A stretch of DNA of 64,000 nt from Bacteroidota bacterium (lineage in GTDB: Bacteria > Bacteroidota > Bacteroidia > 2-12-FULL-35-15), in contig JAOQAG010000008.1 of assembly GCA_025963715.1 (NCBI GenBank), positions 273,907 through 337,906 of the forward strand, given 5' to 3'. How positions within the stretch are numbered: the stretch's first letter is position 1; each line of letters begins with the position of its first letter. The position numbers and the translations under genes are program-made. The notes beneath the pieces are model-generated. The model searched no databases. It was given only the letters and a program-made list of their open reading frames with translations, and was not told where the DNA came from. This document shows positions 8,587 to 16,270 of this stretch, piece after piece.

Positions 8587-8700
8587 AACCACATAAGGCA
8601 CAAAGAAACACATAAGGCGTGGTGTGTTAAACCGGATGTGAAATATACGTTGGTACGTCGTAGCTTGCCTTATGTGTTTCTTTGTGCCTTATGTGGTAGA
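8587..8700. repeat. Dispersed inverted repeat, family ACCACATAAGG, copy 2
   Basis: Arms ACCACATAAGGCACAAAGAA and complement, with CACATAAGGC extending the arm to about 33 bp. Left of it (about 8420-8460) is a word, TTATAAGACGAT...AAATACTTTAAA, also found left of copy 1 (about 2968-3005), so the repeated unit is larger than the hairpin. An ORF on the minus strand here (8381-8611) is not considered real. Confidence 0.85.
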
Positions 8701-8824
8701 AATAAGAGTGTAGATTAAACGAGATTTTTTTCCTCTCCGACGAATCGTGATAACGAATTTTCCGATAGCCATTCTAAATTAATTTGATTTATTTTGCTGC
8801 ATATTCTCATCAATACAAAAACAC

Positions 8825-9679
8825 ATGAGCGCGTTAGCTGATTTTAAAATAAATTTTATTGAAGCAATTGACGGTACTAAAATCGGTTACCGGGAAATTG
8901 GTAGCGGCCCCGGTGTGATCCTTGTGCATGGAGGGCTTCAGTCATCGTTAAATTTTACAATGCTTGCAAAATTATTGTCAGTTGATTTTACGGTTTATAT
9001 CCCCGACAGGCGCGGGCGTGGGTTAAGCGGCCCATACAATCCTAATGATACTATTTTAACGGAAGCCAGGGACATGCTTGCATTGGCCCGGCACACAAAT
9101 ACGGAATATATTTTTGGGCTGAGTTCCGGCGCCATTCTTACATTGCAGGCTGCAGTGCTGGAACCTGTATTTAAAAAAATTGCGTTGTACGAGCCACCTA
9201 TCCCGTTAAATGAGCATCCATTTAAAAAAATGGGGATCGATTATGAAGCTGCTATGAGTAAAGGAAATTTTGGAAAAGCATTTATTACTATTGTTAAAGG
9301 CACCGGCGATACTTCCTTTTTTGGCATGTTACCGGGTTTTATAACTGTTCCGCTGGTGAATATGCTCATGAAAGCGCAATTAAAAAACCCAAAGGAAGAT
9401 GAATTGCCTTTGCAGGAGCTGGTGTCTACGTTTCATTACGACCGCATGATCGTAAAAGATTCGTTACCACTTTTGGAGAAAGCAAAAAATATAAGTGCAG
9501 AGGTATTGCTGCTTGGCGGTGCAAAAAGTCAAGCATATTTTATACCGGTGCTTGAACAATTGCAAAGGAAGATCCCGAATGCCAGGCGCATGGCGTTTGA
9601 GAAACTCGGGCATTTGGGTGCCGACAATAGCGGCACGCCGGAAAAGGTAGCGAATGAATTACAAAAGTTTTTTAACTAA
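8825..9679 (+). CDS. Alpha/beta-hydrolase
   Basis: 284 residues with the full alpha/beta-hydrolase layout. The oxyanion strand is VILVHGGLQSS (about 30-40). PDRRGRGLSG (about 60) corresponds to the usual D.RG.G.S motif. The nucleophile elbow is GLSSGA (Ser about 101), and a late His lies in KLGHLG (about 262). No signal peptide, so cytosolic. The cap region carries no diagnostic motif. Substrates could be esters, lactones or haloalkanes; the reaction cannot be fixed. A weak promoter-like TTATTTTGC lies about 30 bp upstream. Confidence 0.9.
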   Translation: MSALADFKINFIEAIDGTKIGYREIGSGPGVILVHGGLQSSLNFTMLAKLLSVDFTVYIPDRRGRGLSGPYNPNDTILTEARDMLALARHTNTEYIFGLSSGAILTLQAAVLEPVFKKIALYEPPIPLNEHPFKKMGIDYEAAMSKGNFGKAFITIVKGTGDTSFFGMLPGFITVPLVNMLMKAQLKNPKEDELPLQELVSTFHYDRMIVKDSLPLLEKAKNISAEVLLLGGAKSQAYFIPVLEQLQRKIPNARRMAFEKLGHLGADNSGTPEKVANELQKFFN

Positions 9680-9683
9680 AAGA

Positions 9684-9730
9684 AGGTATGTAAACCTGTT
9701 TAACAGATCATGCATACCTTCATTTTATTT
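9684..9730. terminator. Hairpin terminator between convergent genes
   Basis: GAAGGTATG pairs with CATACCTTC and is followed on the plus strand by ATTTTATTTTTT. It lies between the hydrolase (plus) and azoreductase (minus) stops and could serve both directions. Confidence 0.7.
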
Positions 9731-9747
9731 TTTGCAGCAACTCATTT

Positions 9748-10377
9748 TTAAACTTGCGCCGTCATTGCTTCGTACTCATAATTATTAATGCTGTCTATCG
9801 CTTTTTGTACCGCAATGTCTTTAAATTCGGGCATCATCATTCCTTCGATCCTGAAAGTGGTGATATCCGTCAGGCCTATAAATCCCAATATATATCTTAA
9901 ATACGGCTCTGCAAAATCATAGTTTTTCAGCGGCCCATCAGAAAAAACACCACCGGATGAAATTGCCAGGAAAACTTTTTTATCCGTAAATAAACCTTTC
10001 GGCACGCCATCTTTATAGCTGAATGTAAAACCCGCTCTCACAACATGATCGATCCATGCTTTTAAGGTAGATGGAATATTAAAATTGTATATCGGTACAC
10101 CAATTACAATAATGTCGGCCTCCATTAATTCTTTAACGGATTGTTCGGAATGGCTCACCGCTTCTTTTTGCTCAGCAGTCCGTGCTTCATCCGGAGTATA
10201 AAAAGAGCCTAAATGCGTTTCCTCCAAATGCGGAAAAGGGCTTTTGGTCAAATCGTGCGTATGCACATTCTCAACCCGGTAAACCGATGATAATTTATCA
10301 ATTAGCGCATCTGCCAATTTAATGCTGAAAGAGTCTTTGCCTTTCACGCTTGAAATGATATGAAGAATTTTTTTCAT
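9748..10377 (-). CDS. azoR: FMN-dependent NADH azoreductase
   Basis: 209 residues of the flavodoxin-fold azoreductase/quinone reductase family. The FMN-phosphate loop is at the N-terminus (IISSVKGKDSFS, about 7-18). The flavin-ring segments are VPIYNFNIPSTLKAWIDHVV (about 95-114) and AISSGGVFSDG (about 140-150). It reduces quinones, azo and nitro compounds with NADH in the cytosol as a homodimer. It is divergent from an HxlR regulator with tandem palindromic repeats between them, as is common for inducible quinone/azo reductases. A -7 box (TAATTTTG on the minus strand, 10421-10428) lies about 45 bp upstream. Confidence 0.92.
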   Translation of the reverse strand: MKKILHIISSVKGKDSFSIKLADALIDKLSSVYRVENVHTHDLTKSPFPHLEETHLGSFYTPDEARTAEQKEAVSHSEQSVKELMEADIIVIGVPIYNFNIPSTLKAWIDHVVRAGFTFSYKDGVPKGLFTDKKVFLAISSGGVFSDGPLKNYDFAEPYLRYILGFIGLTDITTFRIEGMMMPEFKDIAVQKAIDSINNYEYEAMTAQV

Positions 10378-10457
10378 TTTGCTTTTGTTTTTTTTCTGTA
10401 TGTATTACTGATTAACGGAGCAAAATTAGGGCACGATCACTATATAATTGATATGGA

Positions 10458-10511
10458 TTTCCTTTTAGAAAGTAGTTTCCTTTTGGGAAGTGATTTCCTT
10501 TTGGAAACGAT
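10458..10511. promoter_or_regulatory. Three tandem 18-bp repeats, likely HxlR operators
   Basis: TTTCCTTTTAGAAAGTAG, TTTCCTTTTGGGAAGTGA and TTTCCTTTTGGAAACGAT follow one another without gaps. Each is an imperfect palindrome, TTTCC-TTTT-GGAAA. They sit between the azoreductase promoter and the -7 box TACCTTTG (10525-10532) of the HxlR gene. Confidence 0.7.
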
Positions 10512-10574
10512 CTTAAAATTGTTATACCTTTGCTTCATCTATTTATTATCCGGATCAGTAACAACGACTACCAC

Positions 10575-10934
10575 ATGAAAAAGAAAATAATTGAAAAACG
10601 CGGTGAATGCACAACGGAGCTATTGGCTATAAAAGATGCGATGGAGCTGCTAAGTGGAAAATGGAAAGTTCACATAATTGCAACGCTTACTTACAAAGGA
10701 GCTGTCCGGTTTATGGATCTGCAGAGACATGTGGAAGGGATTGGCGCCAAAATGTTATCAAAAGAACTGCAGGACCTGGAAGTTAATCTGCTGATCAAAA
10801 GAACGGTATTGGATACCAAGCCCGTTACTGTTGAATATGAATTAACGCCGCATGGCAAAACATTAGAAAAAATAATTGGCGAAATACGTATTTGGGGAAG
10901 GTCTCACCGGAAAAAAATAATTGAACGGAAATAA
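10575..10934 (+). CDS. HxlR-family transcriptional regulator
   Basis: The start is taken at ATG 10575 (MKKKIIEKRGECTTELLAIK), 40 bp after a strong -7 box; the longer frame from 10530 would begin inside the promoter. About 119 residues with the HxlR hallmarks: DAMELLSGKWKVHIIATLTY (helix 1-2), RFMDLQRHVEGIGAKMLSKE (recognition region) and the wing LDTKPVTVEYELTPHGKTL. HxlR proteins are dimeric winged-helix sensors, often of quinones, aldehydes or redox state. It is divergent from azoR and probably controls it. Confidence 0.92.
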   Translation: MKKKIIEKRGECTTELLAIKDAMELLSGKWKVHIIATLTYKGAVRFMDLQRHVEGIGAKMLSKELQDLEVNLLIKRTVLDTKPVTVEYELTPHGKTLEKIIGEIRIWGRSHRKKIIERK

Positions 10935-10956
10935 TGTGTATGTATTGATGCAAATA

Positions 10957-11151
10957 GTTATGTTGTAGAACAATATTGCTATGGAAACAAAAATACTCTC
11001 CAGAACTGTCATCCCGGGCCTGATCCGGGATCTGCCAATTAAAAACCGGGATCAACATTCTGCAGACATTTATGAGATCCCGGGTCAAGCCCGGGATGAC
11101 AGCTTCGAAATGAAATATCAGGTAAAATAAACATTTTCCTACAACATAACC
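10957..11151. mobile_element. Non-autonomous MITE-like element, copy 1
   Basis: About 195 bp with outer ends GTTATGTTGTAG...CCTACAACATAACC. An inner hairpin is built from GTCATCCCGGGCCTGATCCG and its complement. It is an inverted-orientation sister of the element at 22292-22487, and related to 28351-28550. It has no coding capacity; the frame 10825-11166 (minus) merely reads the repeat. Confidence 0.8.
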
Positions 11152-11171
11152 ATACAAATTAAACATGCAAA

Positions 11172-11197
11172 AAGCCGCAAAACAATTTCGCGGCTTC
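11172..11197 (-). terminator. Rho-independent terminator of the MDR gene
   Basis: On the minus strand AAGCCGCGAAA...TTTGCGGCTTTTT: a GC-rich 7-bp stem followed by a T-run, 23 bp downstream of the oxidoreductase stop. Confidence 0.8.
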
Positions 11198-11219
11198 TTC
11201 TTCTCCAGGTTCTCTGTGT

Positions 11220-12140
11220 TTAATTTACTTCCAGTACCACTTTTCCGTTGATCCCACCGGCAGCAACCAAATCCTGTGCTTTTGCTGCATCTTCTAATTT
11301 AAGTGTTTTTGCTACGGAAGCTTTTATCTTGCCTTGTTCAAACAATTGCAAACCATATTCGAGTTTTTTATGCGATGGAGCGGAAGAAATAAATTGTGCG
11401 GTCACTTCAAATTTTTGGGCCAGTTCGGCTGAAGGCGGCATTACAATGCTGATCAGTTTTCCGCCTTTTTTTAATACTTCAAATGATTTGCTTTGTGTTT
11501 CTCCGCCTACTGTATCGGCTACAAAATCAGCCTCTTTTACCAGTTTGGTAAAATCCTGTGTTTTATAATCGATCACTTCATCAGCACCAAACCCTTTTGC
11601 AAGATCCAGTCCTGCGCCGGATGCGGTAGCGATCACGTATGCACCCAAAGCTTTCGCGATTTGCACCATCACGCTGCCAACAGCGCCTGCCGCACCGTGG
11701 ATCACTACTTTTTGCCCTGCTTTTAATTCTCCTTTTTCTATCAGCACGCTGTATGCTGTACCAAACGGAACGGCTAAAGCAACGGCTTCGTTGAAAGAAA
11801 TATTTTCAGGTTTGAACGTGATGTTATTTTCTTTCATCGCCATGTATTCAGCGTAAGCTCCCCCGAAAGTAGTCCCGAAAACAGCATCTCCGATCTTGAT
11901 CCGCGTAACAGCGCTCCCAACAGCTTCCACTATTCCTGAAGCATCTGAGCCCGGAATAAAAGGCAATTCCACCGGCATTATTTTTTGCATGTTACCCGAA
12001 CGAATCTTTAGATCCAGCGGGTTTACCGTTGTTGCTTTTACTTTTACCAAAACCTCATCTTCTTTTATAAGGGGCTTATCCACCTGTTTCAATTCTAATA
12101 CATCTGATTTTCCAAATGTTGTATATTGTATTGCTTTCAT
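11220..12140 (-). CDS. NADP-dependent MDR oxidoreductase (quinone oxidoreductase-like)
   Basis: 306 residues of the zinc-free medium-chain dehydrogenase family. The N-terminal catalytic part has PGSDASGIVEAVGSAVTRIK (about 65-84). The Rossmann domain begins VVIHGAAGAVGSVMVQIAKA (about 145-164). No structural-zinc Cys cluster and no catalytic-zinc Cys at the usual place, as in quinone oxidoreductases and enoyl reductases. It should reduce quinones or reactive enones with NADPH in the cytosol. A candidate operator motif lies 23-55 bp upstream. Confidence 0.92.
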   Translation of the reverse strand: MKAIQYTTFGKSDVLELKQVDKPLIKEDEVLVKVKATTVNPLDLKIRSGNMQKIMPVELPFIPGSDASGIVEAVGSAVTRIKIGDAVFGTTFGGAYAEYMAMKENNITFKPENISFNEAVALAVPFGTAYSVLIEKGELKAGQKVVIHGAAGAVGSVMVQIAKALGAYVIATASGAGLDLAKGFGADEVIDYKTQDFTKLVKEADFVADTVGGETQSKSFEVLKKGGKLISIVMPPSAELAQKFEVTAQFISSAPSHKKLEYGLQLFEQGKIKASVAKTLKLEDAAKAQDLVAAGGINGKVVLEVN

Positions 12141-12162
12141 CGTTCTTTGTTTTTTTAATTAA

Positions 12163-12195
12163 TTTTTAATGAGTATCGGGAACTTTGCACCAATT
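12163..12195 (-). promoter_or_regulatory. Candidate operator motif copy A
   Basis: Reading toward the oxidoreductase gene: TTGGTGCAAAGTTCCCGATA then CTCATTAAAA. It shares the core GTnCAAAnTTCCnGATAnTCATT with copies at 14627, 15823, 5879 and 16230. It is immediately upstream of the oxidoreductase gene and also forms one edge of a larger repeat (12163-12465). Confidence 0.5.
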
Positions 12196-12465
12196 AAAAG
12201 ATATTGGTATCTATTTATGCTTTAACTTTTTGAAGGCAAAAAGTTACAAAAACCTTTTCTGGCCTGTAAGGTAATTTTTCCTTACGCTGGCGCTGCAGGA
12301 AAACCGCGGTTAATTTCGCGGATACGGCTTGTCGCTTCGTAGCTTTAATTTTTCTCCCGCTCATTCCCGCTATTACTGCACAGGCCGAAATCGTCTGCAG
12401 AATAAGTATTCTATTATTTTTACTAATTGGCAGCAGAATGTTTTAAAAAGTCTATACCAAACGGA
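12163..12465. repeat. Dispersed non-coding repeat, long version
   Basis: The 338-bp gap between two oxidoreductase genes is filled by a repeat-like sequence. Its left edge (TGAGTATCGGGAACTTTGCA, then CTTTTTGAAGGC) and right edge (GTCTGCAGAATAAGTATTCT, then GCAGCAGAATGTTTT) recur in the same order in a shorter form at 14627-14755. The middle 150 bp here is absent from the short copy. No ORF is supported. Confidence 0.65.
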
Positions 12466-12478
12466 TTAAAATAATTTC

Positions 12479-13552
12479 TTATTCGTTTTCCAACGTCGGG
12501 TAATCTGTAAAACCTTCTTTACTGCCGGAGTATAATGTTTTCATATCGGGTTGATTTAAAGGTGCATCTTTTTCTATCCGTTTATCAAGATCCGGATTTG
12601 CCAGATAAGACTTGCCAAAAGCAACCAGGTCGGCAAAGCCTTTTGTTAATGCTATTTCAGCAGTTTCGGGTGTTAAGCCATTGCATAATATAATGGTGCC
12701 GTTAAAATTCTCACGGATCACATCCAGTGTTTTTTGAGTAATGGCAGCATTTATACCGATGTGGATGTAGGCGATTCCCAGGGCATTTAATTGTTTTGAA
12801 AGATAGGCATAGGTTTCATACACTTCTTCTGCATCGTAAGCAGGCAAATCGTTGAACGTTGAGAACGGCGAGAGCCTGATCCCTACTTTATCCTTTCCGA
12901 TCTCCACAGCAATTTTCTCAACAACGGAAAGAATGAATTTTGCCCGGTTAATGATGTTTCCGCCAAATTCATCCGTACGGTTATTTACAACCGGGTTTAA
13001 AAATTGTTCCGGCAAATAACCGTTGGCCGCATGTAGTTCCACACCATCAAAACCCGCTTCCACTGCATTTTTTGCAGCTGTTCCATAACCTTCAATAACT
13101 TTCTTAACGCCTTCAGTTGTCAGGGCAACCGGCCCGGAATAATCCTGTACGCCGGATGCATGCGTATAGATCTGTCCGGTTGCTTTAAGAGACGAAGCGC
13201 CAACCAATGTGGAGCCCGCAGGCAAATTTAAATTGTGCCCGATGCGGCCGGTGTGCATCAGCTGCATAAAAATTTTACCATTGCCGCTGTGTACAGCTGC
13301 TGCTGTTTTTTTCCAGCCTTCGGTTTGTGCGGCACTGAAGATGCCCGGAATATTAGTATAACCCAAACCTTCCGGCAGTGGCGAAACGCCTTCTGTGATG
13401 ATCAATCCGGCACCGCTGCGCTGCCCGTAATATTCTGCAATCAAATCATTGGGTAAATTACCAATGGCCCGGCTCCTGGTCATTGGCGCCATTACCAAAT
13501 GGTTTTTAAGTGTAAGGTTTCCTTTTGTATAAGGTGTCAGTATTTTTTTCAT
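12479..13552 (-). CDS. Old yellow enzyme family alkene reductase
   Basis: 357 residues. FMN-barrel landmarks: MAPMTRSRA (about 22-30), QLMHTGRIGHNLNLP (about 97-111), the active-site pair in ELHAANGYLPEQFL (about 177-190, His...Asn), a NRTDEFGG segment (about 196-203) and RLSPFSTFND (about 230-239). This matches NemA/OYE-type ene-reductases, which reduce activated C=C bonds and nitro compounds with NAD(P)H. A -7 box (TACATTTG, minus strand 13578-13585) lies about 25 bp upstream. With the neighbouring MDR genes and the AraC gene it forms a detoxification cluster on one strand. Confidence 0.95.
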   Translation of the reverse strand: MKKILTPYTKGNLTLKNHLVMAPMTRSRAIGNLPNDLIAEYYGQRSGAGLIITEGVSPLPEGLGYTNIPGIFSAAQTEGWKKTAAAVHSGNGKIFMQLMHTGRIGHNLNLPAGSTLVGASSLKATGQIYTHASGVQDYSGPVALTTEGVKKVIEGYGTAAKNAVEAGFDGVELHAANGYLPEQFLNPVVNNRTDEFGGNIINRAKFILSVVEKIAVEIGKDKVGIRLSPFSTFNDLPAYDAEEVYETYAYLSKQLNALGIAYIHIGINAAITQKTLDVIRENFNGTIILCNGLTPETAEIALTKGFADLVAFGKSYLANPDLDKRIEKDAPLNQPDMKTLYSGSKEGFTDYPTLENE

Positions 13553-13632
13553 TTTATGGTTTTTAAAAATTACAAAACAAATGTATAGCTAGTTAAAGAG
13601 ACAAAATAGCGAAAAAAGACTATAAAATAGTC

Positions 13633-14610
13633 CTATCCGGCAGAAGTAAATTTTTTAGGTGTTAAGCCGTAATGTTTTTCAAACAAACGGCTGAAGTGAC
13701 TGAGGTTGGAAAAGCCAAGCTGGTAGCCTACTTCCGTTACCGAGTAGGCTGCCTGTTTTAATAAAAAAGAAGCTTCGCTCATGCGGGCTTTCTGATAATA
13801 GTTATAGATCGAATCCCCGAATGTTTGTTTGAATAATTGTTTCATTTTGGTTTCGCTCATGCCTGCTGATGTTGCAAGTTCGTGCAGGCTGGGTGGCACG
13901 CTGAGATCGGTAATGATCGCTGTTCTGATCTTATAGATCTTATCAATATCTGCTTTGTTGATGGGATTGTGTTTTTCTGTTTCCCTGTTCAGCAGTTTAC
14001 TGAACAGAAGATAAAGCAGCTCCTGTATCTTTATTTTATAATACAAATGGCTGAGCTTATCCTGTTGATTTATTTCATCCAATTGTTTTAAGATCCGTTT
14101 AAATTCGGGCGTCATTTGCTCATGAAAAAAGAAATTTGTTTTCCCGCTCAGGATGGTTTCCACGATGCTGTTTGTTTTTTCGATCCGCAGCATTGCAGCC
14201 AGTGATTGCGGTTTCACGCCAAGTACGGTAAAATAAATTTCGCTGTTTGCCGGAAAAAAAGTTTCGGTACCTAATGCACTTGAAGAAATATGAATGGCCG
14301 AACCATTTTTTTTAAAGGAAGAACAAACGCTTCTCTTATCTCCATCGGTAGGGATCTCGGTGCTGTTAAAAACAATGGAAATTAAATTGCCGCTTTCTTT
14401 TGGAGCCAGGCGTTTTAAATAAAAATCCTGCTTTAATGTATAATGATGTGTGAGTAGTTTCAGGTCGGGATCCACATCTGCTTTTTTGATGTAGCCTTCA
14501 CCCATGGAAGCGGGAATCGTTAGTTTATTTTTGTAAACAGGAATGCCGAACTTTTCAGCAAAACTTGTCACAAAATTAAAGCCGGGTGAAACTGTAAATT
14601 CAAAAACCAT
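13633..14610 (-). CDS. AraC-family transcriptional regulator
   Basis: 325 residues. The C-terminal about 100 residues hold the two helix-turn-helix motifs of AraC proteins: LHELATSAGMSETKMKQLFK (about 240-259) and VTEVGYQLGFSNLSHFSRLF (about 292-311), ending GLTPKKF. The N-terminal 200 residues are a sensor domain I do not recognise. It lies between an old yellow enzyme gene and an MDR gene, all on the minus strand. The same motif found upstream of those genes' neighbours lies just upstream of its own start, suggesting autoregulation of a small regulon. Confidence 0.93.
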   Translation of the reverse strand: MVFEFTVSPGFNFVTSFAEKFGIPVYKNKLTIPASMGEGYIKKADVDPDLKLLTHHYTLKQDFYLKRLAPKESGNLISIVFNSTEIPTDGDKRSVCSSFKKNGSAIHISSSALGTETFFPANSEIYFTVLGVKPQSLAAMLRIEKTNSIVETILSGKTNFFFHEQMTPEFKRILKQLDEINQQDKLSHLYYKIKIQELLYLLFSKLLNRETEKHNPINKADIDKIYKIRTAIITDLSVPPSLHELATSAGMSETKMKQLFKQTFGDSIYNYYQKARMSEASFLLKQAAYSVTEVGYQLGFSNLSHFSRLFEKHYGLTPKKFTSAG

Positions 14611-14626
14611 TTTTCAAAGGTAAGGA

Positions 14627-14755
14627 ATAATGATTATCCGGAATTTTGCACCAATTAATCCATGTCTTTACTTTTTGAAGGCCCGCCCGAACGAGTCTGC
14701 AGAATGAGCATTCTATTGTTTTAAGAATGCGGCAGCAGAATATTTTGAGAAGCTG
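14627..14755. repeat. Dispersed non-coding repeat, short version, with operator-like motif copy B
   Basis: Toward the AraC gene (minus strand) the left edge reads TTGGTGCAAAATTCCGGATA then ATCATT. The right part, GTCTGCAGAATGAGCATTCT then GCAGCAGAATATTTT, matches the right edge of the repeat at 12163-12465. It fills the gap between the AraC gene and the MDR gene downstream on the minus strand. Confidence 0.6.
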
Positions 14756-14785
14756 TACTTCACAATTCGGAGGAGGTTTTAAAAA

Positions 14786-15757
14786 TTAAATAATTACCAC
14801 TAATCTTTTTCCGGCCTGAACGTTCATCTGCCAAAGCGTTTCTATATTTTCCAGGTCCACATTCACTGTTTCGATCTTCAATTTTCCATCTGCTGCCAGC
14901 TGAAATGCTTCGGGCAAAATATGGGTAAATAATTTTTCCATCTGCTCTCTTGTCCAGCTACCCACACCCGAACCAGAGATCCGGAGATCAACGCTTCTCA
15001 AAATTCCTGCGGAGAGCTGTATCTTATCTCCGGTAACGCTGCCAACAGAAACAAACCGCACTTTATGTGTGAAGCCACCTTTTCCTTTTAATGCCGAAAA
15101 AATAAGCTCTGCAGTATGTCCCCACAAATAATCAATGATAACATCAACAGGTGTACTAGCGTGAAGCGCTTTTATTTTTGAAATAAACTGCTCATCGCCC
15201 TCCTGTACCGAAATCACTTCATCGGCGCCCAAATCCAGTAACTCTTTCAGCGATTCCGGATTCCTGCCGGTAACAATTACCTTTTTAGCACCGTAATGTT
15301 TTGCCAGCTGTACTGCAACTTTGCCTGTGAATCCTGTTGCACCATTTATTAAAACGGTTTCGCCGGATTGGATACCTGCCCTGAAAAGCAATGCCATTGC
15401 AGCTCCCGCAACGGCGTTGGGTAATGCCGCTGCTGTTGCATCATCTATTCCTTCCGGTAATTTTACCATCCGGCTTTTTTCAATGATGGCTTTCTCCGCT
15501 ATCATTCCGGTTATTCCCAACGCAAATACTCTTGTTCCGTCTTCCAGTATTCCTACGCCATCTCCGCCTATGACCTGCGCATTTTTTTTATCCGTTTCGC
15601 CCGAATAATGAGTTCCGGCAGCTTTTCCCTTATCAAAATGTTTGATGGCTGCTGCTTTAACAGAAATTAATAATTGACCGGAATTTTGAACGGAAGGTTC
15701 AGGAAAGTCTGTGTATTGTGGCATTTCGCCTTTTTGGTAAATAACTGCTGCTTTCAT
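14786..15757 (-). CDS. MDR family alcohol dehydrogenase/quinone oxidoreductase
   Basis: 323 residues. The catalytic domain contains a GGDGVGILEDGTRVFALG segment (about 63-80). The nucleotide-binding domain begins VLINGATGFTGKVAVQLAKH (about 135-154) with GADEVISV further on. No zinc-binding Cys set, so it is a zinc-independent medium-chain reductase. Expected role: NAD(P)H-dependent reduction of quinones or enals in the cytosol. Upstream it has a perfect -7 box (TAACTTTG, minus strand 15777-15784), with motif copy C about 40-75 bp further up, an activator-like position. Confidence 0.9.
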   Translation of the reverse strand: MKAAVIYQKGEMPQYTDFPEPSVQNSGQLLISVKAAAIKHFDKGKAAGTHYSGETDKKNAQVIGGDGVGILEDGTRVFALGITGMIAEKAIIEKSRMVKLPEGIDDATAAALPNAVAGAAMALLFRAGIQSGETVLINGATGFTGKVAVQLAKHYGAKKVIVTGRNPESLKELLDLGADEVISVQEGDEQFISKIKALHASTPVDVIIDYLWGHTAELIFSALKGKGGFTHKVRFVSVGSVTGDKIQLSAGILRSVDLRISGSGVGSWTREQMEKLFTHILPEAFQLAADGKLKIETVNVDLENIETLWQMNVQAGKRLVVII

Positions 15758-15776
15758 TTTTATTTATTTTATGAAG

Positions 15777-15784
15777 CAAAGTTA
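15777..15784 (-). promoter_or_regulatory. Bacteroidota -7 promoter box
   Basis: CAAAGTTA on the plus strand is TAACTTTG on the minus strand, a match to the Bacteroidota TAnnTTTG box, 20 bp upstream of the MDR start codon. Confidence 0.65.
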
Positions 15785-15822
15785 TTGAGCATTCAAATGA
15801 CGGGCAATAACATTTGTTATTA

Positions 15823-16267
15823 AATTTAAATGAGTATCGGGAAGTTTGTACTATAAAAAAATCTCATTAAAGTAAATCCAACATTTTTCTCTACCACATA
15901 AGGCACAAAGAAACACATAAGGCGAGATGCGAATTCCAACGTGTAATTTTAAACCACAAAAGAAAACAAAAGAATCAAAAGGCGAACTGTAAGACCCCAA
16001 CATGTAGCGCGTCATTGCGATCCGCCCAGGCGGAGAGGCAATCTCAGGAAGCATGTATTTTTACACTCCGTTTAACACCCATATCTTTTGATTCTTTTGT
16101 GGTAGCTTTTTCCTTATTTTTTTGCCCCGGGCCTTATGTGTTTCTTTGTGCCTTATGTGGTAGATTAAGCAGGTAGATTTAAATGAGATCTTCTCCGCTT
16201 AGGGGTCGAAATGACGTACTAAAATAATTTCTTTTATTGTATAAAATTCCGGGTACTCATTTAAATT
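15823..16267. mobile_element. Nested inverted-repeat element (445 bp)
   Basis: The outer ends are imperfect inverted repeats of about 35 bp: left TTTAAATGAGTATCGGGAAG and right, read inward, TTTAAATGAGTACCCGGAAT. Inside lies the ACCACATAAGG hairpin (15890-16164). Inside that is a third pair, ACCACAAAAGAA.../...TTCTTTTGTGGT (about 15953/16104). At the centre is a GTCATTGCGA...GCAATCTC word. It fills the whole gap between the MDR gene and the Crp-type gene and has no coding capacity. The left outer end doubles as operator-like motif copy C, and the right as copy F. Confidence 0.8.
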
Positions 16268-16270
16268 CAG

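Noticed and set aside
10825-11166. 113-residue minus-strand frame with VIPGLTRDL-type peptide
   Set aside because: Encoded by the MITE-like element and overlapping the HxlR gene in antisense; similar peptides arise from each element copy (for example 28268-28498).
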